DNA of 64,000 nucleotides from Chloridium humicola (Eukaryota > Ascomycota > Sordariomycetes > Chaetosphaeriales > Chaetosphaeriaceae), in contig JAPDFF010000006.1 in the NCBI GenBank assembly GCA_027569505.1, positions 620,001 to 684,000 of the forward strand, read 5' to 3'. Shown here piece after piece: positions 57,949 through 64,000 of the stretch; position 1 is the first letter of the stretch; every line of letters starts with the position of its first letter. The notes under the pieces are model-generated. The model had not been told where the DNA came from. It saw only the letters and a list, made by a program, of their open reading frames with translations, and did no database searches. A program made the position numbers and the translations under genes.

Positions 57949-59290
57949 ATGGCGGCCACGGTCGCCCCCTCACAACACATCCCTCCGGGGCTTCATCCCC
58001 TGCAAGCCGCAGCATTGCGCGCTGCCCAGACTCAGCGTGCCCAGCAGCAGCAACCGCAGCAGCAAAGAAGCGTCGATAGCGAGCCCTTTGACCTGACCTC
58101 TAAGAAGCTGTCGCTGAGCGACTTCTGCAAAGTACGAACGTTAGGAACCGGTATGCACAGTGATGTCTCTGTGTGGTGCTCCAGCTGACATTGGAACCCA
58201 GGGACCTTTGCGCGAGTCTGTCTGGTCCGTCCATCACATGGCACCGACACCGACCGCAGCAAGGTGTATGCCCTGAAGATGCTCCGCAAGACTGAGGGTA
58301 CGTCTTTTCAGAGGGGTTCGTCTCATGGCCTCAGTCGCTGACCCGAGACCAACCCAGTGATCAAGCTAAAGCAGATCGACCATGTGCGCCATGAGCGCCA
58401 GATCCTCGGGGACGTGCGAGGGCACCCCTTCATCACCAACCTTGTCGCATCCTTTTCCGACCATGACTTCCTCTACATCCTCCTCGACTACGTCCCCGGC
58501 GGCGAGCTCTTTACCTATTTGCGGAAGTACCGCCGCTTTGACGAGGACATCGCCCGCTTCTACGCCGCCGAGATCGTCTTGATCCTCGAGCACCTGCACG
58601 AGGACCTTGGAGGGATAGCCTACCGCGACCTGAAGCCCGAGAACCTGTTGCTGGATGGCGAGGGCCACATCAAGCTCGTCGACTTTGGCTTCGCGAAGCG
58701 GCTAGGAAATAACGAATCCGGCCATCCCGTCGAGACCTACACCCTCTGCGGTACTCCCGAGTACCTCGCACCCGAAGTGATTCATAACAAGGGCCACACG
58801 ACCGCGGTTGACTGGTGGGCGCTGGGTATTCTCATCTACGAGTTCCTGACCGGCTATCCACCGTTCTGGCACCAACATCCTATTGAGATTTACAAGCAGT
58901 ACGTCATTCCTGCAACCCTCTCTGCTCCCTTTCCTAGGCTAACACAACGCCTCCCCTCACAGGATCGTTGAAAAACCCGTTGTCTTCCCCCAAGACCCAC
59001 CCATCAGCGAAGCAGCAAAAGACATTATCCGCCAGTTCTGCACCGTCGACCGCTCGCGCCGCCTGGGTAACATCTCGGGCGGCGCCGCCAAGGTCAAGGC
59101 CCACCCCTTCTTCGCCTCCATCGATTGGGACGCACTGTACCAGCGCCGCCGCCGCGGCCCCATCATCCCGCCTGTTAGGTTCACCGGCGATGCCCAGTGC
59201 TTCGACATCTACCCCGAGGAGGACGCCAACAAGGAGGAATATACCGATGAGTTGGTGGAGAGGTACGATCACTACTTCAAGGACTTTTAG
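57949..59290 (+). CDS. pkac-2: cAMP-dependent protein kinase catalytic subunit, pkac-2 type
   Basis: AGC-family Ser/Thr kinase, catalytic subunit of PKA. Four exons: 57949-58150, 58202-58297, 58358-58898, 58963-59290 (388 aa). Kinase landmarks: glycine loop LGTGTFARVCLV rebuilt by splicing, catalytic Lys93 in YALKMLRK, AYRDLKPENLLLD, VDFGFAKR, and the activation segment TYTLCGTPEYLAPEV with the phosphorylatable Thr. The protein ends exactly in FKDF, the F-x-x-F hydrophobic motif with which PKA catalytic chains terminate. The N-terminal about 50 residues are short and Q/A-rich, unlike the long N-terminus of the main fungal PKA-C1, so I call the second isoform. Its neighbours (5-phosphatase, casein kinase I) match my memory of the Neurospora pkac-2/ck-1a region, which should be checked. 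Confidence 0.85.
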
Positions 59291-60112
59291 GCGGTGGGGG
59301 GTCAGGACAGGGGGAACCAAGAGGGGGTAGTGGGCGTGAGGAAACAGGGAGTGGTCATGACGAGCACTGGATGCGCACCGTCTACGTTTGGCTTGGGGTT
59401 TGGGTCGTTGGTTTTGGCTTGGGCGCGGATACCCAATTTGGTGTGGCGCTTCTCGAGATGACCGTGAGAAACAGCCACAGAAAGGAGAATCCTTTTTTTC
59501 CTCTTTATCTCCTTGTCAATAGCGCTACGGAGTAGCGGCTTACAGAATGGGTGGTACTCTGCTTTTCGTCGTTGGATGAGGCGTTCTTGGGTGCCGGAGA
59601 GCAGGTACACGGCACAGACAGTGCACTGGTTGCAAGCAACGAAGAAGTGGGGAGGGAAGGCGTTTTGGTGTGCATTATCCTGGCCGTTGAGGCAGGAGCG
59701 AGAATTACCTAGGAAGGACAACAACGAATATATTTATGAAGCAACGCTCTCTGTATGCCGGTCATATGGCTCGTACAGACCTGTCCGATTCCCAGCAAGA
59801 AGAGGAAGGTTTAGAATTTGCTACTCCGTACCTACTCTTTTGTTGGGCACCGTACATGTATCATGATAGTCATGGTATCCGTATGGCAGAGCGGCAACAA
59901 CTAGTGAACTCTACTGTTTGCATTCAGGATTCGTTGGATAAATAGTACGCGGCTCAGAGTATGAGACTCTGTCAGGTCCTAGCTTAATAAAGGAAACACA
60001 GAAAGCATGCATGTCTATCCATCAGTTGTATCCATCACACCCCCTCTACATCATTACCGCGTTGTATTCCTGCTGGTAAACACAAGCTCCCGCCAACGCC
60101 ACGCTCCCAAGC
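59291..60112. other. Convergent intergenic region
   Basis: Shared 3' region of the PKA gene (+) and the 5-phosphatase gene (-). Its right half (59700-60050) is AT-richer. No gene was seen. Confidence 0.5.
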
Positions 60113-61928
60113 TCACCAAACCCGCAACAACCACCAACTCCCCACACCCAACGTAAGGACCGTAGCAAACAGTATCGCGCCCTCTCTCGTAGTCCAAAAG
60201 AATGTTGGCCACCCCACCACCAACTCCCTCCTCCTCGCCGCCGCCCTCCTCTCCCACGCATGTACGTCCACCGGCACAGGCAACTTCAACCTTGGATCCG
60301 CCATCTCTCCGCCCTCCACACCCGCCATATCAGCAGCAGCAGCTACCACCCCCGGCGGCGGCGCCATCTCCTCCTCACTCAGCACCGGCACCGTCGCCCT
60401 GAAGACCACCGCCCGATGATCGCTCGTCGCCACCACCGGGAGCGCATCATACCGCGTCACTTCAACCCTCTTCTTCCCTCCCCTATCCTCCTCACCCTCC
60501 CTCTCCTCTCCCCCTTCTCCTCCCCCCTCGCCAATATCATCACGACCAATATCACCACTGCTCACCCACCCCCCCACATCCGCAAACAAAACCCTATCAC
60601 ACCACCCCGGCCACCGATGCCCCGCCCACCTCCACGCCACCTCCCGCACCCCATCCCTCCTCCTGCCCCCCCTCACTTCCCTCTCGTTCACCGCCCCCGT
60701 CACATCCCCCCCCTCGGGCACAACCTCAAACTTGTACGTCGGCGCAAATTTGATGTCAGCTTCGCTCAGCCCGTGCAAGGTCCGCCCACCAAGCCGCTCA
60801 CGCGTAAGCTGGTCGCGCGCGAGGAAGGTCGGGTAGTAGTGCGGGGAGGAAGGGTCGAGAGAGGGGAAGGAGGAGTGGGGTGGGGGCGTGGTGGAGGATA
60901 TGCGGTAGTTGAGGTCGCCTGCTATGAACAGGTGGGTGGTGGGGGAGTAGATGGAGAGGGAGTGGAGGGTGGCGAGGGTGGTGGGGGAGAGGGGGGGTTG
61001 GTGGGATGGGGGAGGGGTGGTGAGGAGGGGGTGGGTGTCGGAACCATCGTCTTCTTCTTCTTCGCTGGGGTCAGGGCTGTCGCCGGTGGGGAGGCGGGGG
61101 AGGGTGTCGCCTGCGCCGGAGAGGTCTGGGGTTGGGGGGGCGGAGGTGGAGGGGAAGATGCCTGGGAGAACGTCGCGCGGGTTGGCGAAGAGGAGGCCGG
61201 AGACAATGGCGTGCCAGTTGGCGTTGCGCTTTTTGAGGTTCCATTCCATGGCTGCGAGGTGGGCGGCGACGAAGGTGAGGGTGGTGGTCTTGGGGGGCTC
61301 GCCGCCGACGGGCAGGCCGCCGCTGTAGGTGACGCGCAGCCCGACGGCGCCCTTGTTGCCCATGTTGGCGGCGCCGAAGCCGCACTCGGCCTCTTCGATC
61401 TTGTGGATCGACGTCGGGTCACGGGCGAAGAGCAGGATGGCCGTCATGCCGACGTTCTTGGCCCGCACGAGAGTGTACGGCGCTTTGCGGGCCTGGGTCT
61501 CACCCGCTACCTGCGGCGCTGGGAAGGACATGTAGCCATCCTCGGTGTCGGCCGCAGTCTCAAGCAGCTGGGCTGCGGCGAGGTTGAGCGCCTCGACGAA
61601 GTGGGCGTAGTAGGGGGCCAGGAAGTAGTTGCCGATGAAGGCATACGACAGGGGGGCTACCTCTTGGAGCGAGCTGTGGGACTGGTAAGCAGATGTACGG
61701 AGATTAAGAGCGCGGAAAGAGATATCAGGATTGCACTTTGAACTTCTGTGATCGCTTCATTCAAGAATTGTGCAGGTGAGGTGAACCTTACAAGACGATG
61801 ACATCCGGCAGCCCGGTCGCATTCGATGACAGCGCTCCATGGAGATGCGCGGAGAAAACAGACGGGTTTATCGGGTTCTTGGCGCAGTTGAAAGTGAGGA
61901 TGAACAGGTCGAGCGTTGACGGCGACAT
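60113..61928 (-). CDS. INP54: Tail-anchored inositol polyphosphate 5-phosphatase (Inp54 type)
   Basis: Type II phosphoinositide 5-phosphatase that removes the 5-phosphate of PI(4,5)P2, as yeast Inp54 does at the ER. Two exons: 61928-61792 and 61673-60113 (565 aa). The start MSPSTLDLFILTFNCAK is chosen because it puts the first family motif at the N-terminus, although the frame stays open upstream to 62165. Catalytic motifs in order: LTFNCAK, SLQEV (Glu), MGNKGAVGLRV, HLFIAGDLNYR, FAPTYKF, WCDRVLF and TSDHRAV. The protein ends in a single apolar segment, GAILFATVLTLGVGSWWLLR, a C-terminal tail anchor, as in yeast Inp54. A long acidic/proline insert (PSEEEEDDGSD…) and a second G/E/R-rich insert make it longer than the 384-residue yeast enzyme. 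Confidence 0.93.
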
Positions 61929-63546
61929 GGTTACGGTGGAGGTGGTCGGGGACTTCACCCGAGACCCTTCGAGAACGAGGAGAAGCAGTTGAGGTTCTGG
62001 AACACCAGACTTGGCAGGCAATGGTGACGGAGAGGAAGGTCCGGGGTATCTGGTACTTTGGCTGACCAAGGCACAGGAAGCGGGCTCGTCTTCCGGGGGA
62101 CAGAGGTGGCCAGTCGTCAATGTTGACCGAAGAGATCGTGAGGAATGCAAAGAAGCGGGAGGCATGCGTTTTTGGACCGATATTTACCTGCTTCTAGACC
62201 CATCTTGTTCAACGCCATTGAGGAGATTCACCGGATCCAGAGTCGTATTCAAAACGCTTGGCACGCATCCAGTGACGCCCTGAGTTGTACAGCCTCCCAA
62301 CACTGTCTCAAGGGAGCAGATGAGGCGGAGCACACGCTATCGATTCACCAGGCAAGAGAAAAGCACCCGAATTGCCCGACATCACAGTATTCCCAGTCGC
62401 TCGAGGTTAAAAGCAAAACGAGACTGTATTATGAGAACTATCTGGAATGCGTTCCTGGCGGCGCTTGGTGTCAGCAGAAGCGCGAGTTGAGGGTCGTACC
62501 CAAGGTCGGGCACGGCTCTCAACGGGCATCTCCCACCATCATCCCAAGGCAGCACAGGAAGCAGCGGAGAAATCTGACGTCCAAAGCCATTGAATGCCGC
62601 TCCACGAACGCTTGCCTGTTGCTTGGACCCCGAAAAAACCTGGGCAGAAGGCATAGATCCTCCCATCCTGGTATCCCTTGAGTCCTTCTCCAGCCCCAAC
62701 ATCTCCAACTTCCTCCGTCGGGTGCTGTGCAAGGTCGATACTATCGTTCGTGGGTGCCTCTCAAGTCGCCTCCTCGATCATCCGTATGGGGATTCGCGAT
62801 CTCGATCTCGGAGCGATGTCGAGATTCGCATGACGATCGAGGGCCCAGGCTGTCCATCGTTCCCACCGCAACCAGGCCAGGAATCGCTTCGTCCCCTTTA
62901 CCTCCCCACAAGCGATCCCCGGTGCGATAAATACGAAGTGCTGTGGAAGGAAAATGTAAAACACAAAACAGGAAAATCAGGAAAGGTGATGGGTGGTGCG
63001 TGTTGCGAGTATGCTGTGAATAACGCGATTGGCCAAGTTCCTACGACGGGGGACTGGGAAGCGATGCTCCGAACAAACGCTTCTTCTCAAATCCCTTCCA
63101 GTGTCGATGGTGGTCTCCATCCCGCGGCATTGGACACGCTACCGGAAGCAGCAGCTGCCTCCCCAGACGACACTCCGAGAATGTCAGAGTGCCGGGCGTG
63201 CCGTTCGGTAGATCCCGGTCCGAAGAGCGTGCCAGGGGACGAGCCATGAGGCCGAGTCCACTTAACAACGCGTCGAACCGAGTGTCATCCGAGCCAGGTG
63301 AAGGGCACATGAACTGATGAGATGTCGAAGGAAAATGGGGGGAGAAAATGCAATCCCAAAATGCTGGTGCTGAGGGGTGTGTGTCCGTTATCGATGCTAA
63401 TCCGGTGCCGGCGGAGCTCGCCTGCGTGTGCAGGCGACCCATACGCTCACGGCCGAGGCCAAGAAGAGGCCGCGGCCAGCCAATCGACGAGAAACATACT
63501 CAAGCAGCCGGAAAGAGGCGCCAAATCTGAGTGCCGTTCAGTGCTT
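61929..63546. other. Intergenic, 1.6 kb
   Basis: Upstream region of the 5-phosphatase gene (minus) and downstream region of the casein kinase gene (minus). Plus-strand frames at 62145-62681 and 62590-63249 are open for 178 and 219 codons but have no domain, signal or sensible splice context. I do not call them. Confidence 0.45.
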
Positions 63547-64000
63547 TCAGTCGATGGGCCGGTACTTGGTGGAAGTGTAGCCAGCGCCCTGAGCTTTGGC
63601 AGCCGAGCGCAGCCTATTATCGCAAACTGATTGTCAGCATTCCACGTCAGCATTGTACCTCCGGGTAGCGTTGATGAGCACACCAAACTCGGAAGGAAAT
63701 ATGATTCCTAACTAGGAATGCTTTGGGCTAAGCTTGGTGGTCACTCACATCCTGTCGCTTCCACCGACGGCGCGGTTGGTATCCGGGTTCTCGGCGACGA
63801 CCTGCTTGCGGGTGCCGCGAGGAAGCGCCTGCTGGGCGTCCTTGCGAGCAGCCGCCTGCTGGGCATCCTTGGGATCCTGGCCACCCTGGCCGGCAGTGTT
63901 GCCAGCGGCCTGCTGGATGGCCTGGGCGTTCTTCTGATACTTGTAGACGGTCCAGTCAAAGACGTAGTCGTACTGGAACCCCTCGCGGACGAAGAGGTCG
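63547..64000 (-). CDS. ck-1a: Casein kinase I (CK-1a/Hrr25/CkiA type), 3' part only
   Basis: C-terminal part of the essential casein kinase I, which in Neurospora phosphorylates the clock protein FRQ and in yeast (Hrr25) acts in DNA repair, trafficking and autophagy. The visible exon 64000-63749 starts inside the kinase domain end, DLFVREGFQYDYVFDWTVYK, and continues into a Gln/Ala-rich tail and NPDTNRAVGGSDRM. The last exon is 63613-63547; splicing at GTGAGT and an ATAG acceptor joins GGSDRM to LRSAAKAQGAGYTSTKYRPI and D-stop. Without splicing the frame would stop right after SDRM, so the true C-terminus depends on this 135-nt intron. The kinase core lies beyond the window's right edge. Confidence 0.88.

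Noticed and set aside
60260..61741. Plus-strand frame of 493 codons over the 5-phosphatase gene
   Set aside because: Antisense shadow. The minus strand carries every catalytic motif of the phosphatase.
61929..62165. N-terminal extension of the 5-phosphatase from an ATG at 62165
   Set aside because: The extra 79 residues are Ser/Pro-rich and unlike the family. The catalytic domain begins right after the ATG at 61928.
62145..63249. Plus-strand frames of 178 and 219 codons upstream of the 5-phosphatase gene
   Set aside because: No domain, signal peptide or plausible splice structure; they overlap each other in different frames.

Overview
The window is nuclear DNA from a filamentous ascomycete, most likely a Sordariomycete (inference). 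The evidence is a Woronin-body HEX1 gene ending in a peroxisomal SRL signal, a HET-domain gene, a fungus-only secreted 'ribosomal protein s17-like' gene, short GT-AG introns (mostly 48-135 nt) with CTAAC/CTGAC-like branch sites, GC-rich third codon positions and pyrimidine-rich leaders. I found no CRISPR array, operon, insertion sequence, complete transposon or tRNA. Most genes had to be assembled by hand from spliced exons. For each, the summed exon length is a multiple of three and the joined frame restores recognisable family motifs.

Layout. 0-9 kb: 3' end of hex1 (+), a bleomycin hydrolase (+), a 3.5 kb stretch with a possible decayed coding segment, and a large charged DUF8035-like protein (+). 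9-24.5 kb: a 12.4 kb stretch without a supportable gene, then a MedA/ACON-3-like (DUF8032) developmental regulator (+) with a tiny upstream ORF and an unusually long intron. 25-34 kb: an NTF2/SnoaL-like protein (-), a very repetitive secreted s17-like protein (-) and a secreted S1/P1 nuclease (-). 34.5-46 kb: a PQ-loop transporter (+), a 56-residue secreted protein (+), a fungal Asterix (PAT complex) homologue (-) and the Mediator subunit Srb8/Med12 (+). 47-52 kb: an intronless HET protein (+) and a secreted FAD-linked lactone-oxidase-like enzyme (+). 52.5-64 kb: a GRAM-TBC-EF-hand Rab GAP (-), a PKA catalytic subunit of the pkac-2 type (+), a tail-anchored inositol polyphosphate 5-phosphatase of the Inp54 type (-) and the 3' part of a casein kinase I gene (-, running off the window).

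How the genes relate. This is mostly conserved core genome. Several genes touch development and signalling (MedA-like regulator, Srb8 of the Mediator kinase module, PKA, casein kinase I). Others serve the cell periphery and membranes (HEX1, Rab GAP, 5-phosphatase, vacuolar-type PQ-loop protein, Asterix). Four encode predicted secreted products (s17-like protein, S1/P1 nuclease, FAD oxidase, 56-residue protein). The order pkac-2 / 5-phosphatase / casein kinase I looks like the ck-1a neighbourhood of Neurospora (from memory; needs checking). I see no single new multi-gene system. The most interesting items are the large regulatory-looking region plus upstream ORF of the MedA-like gene, the small secreted protein, and the repeat-built s17-like protein.
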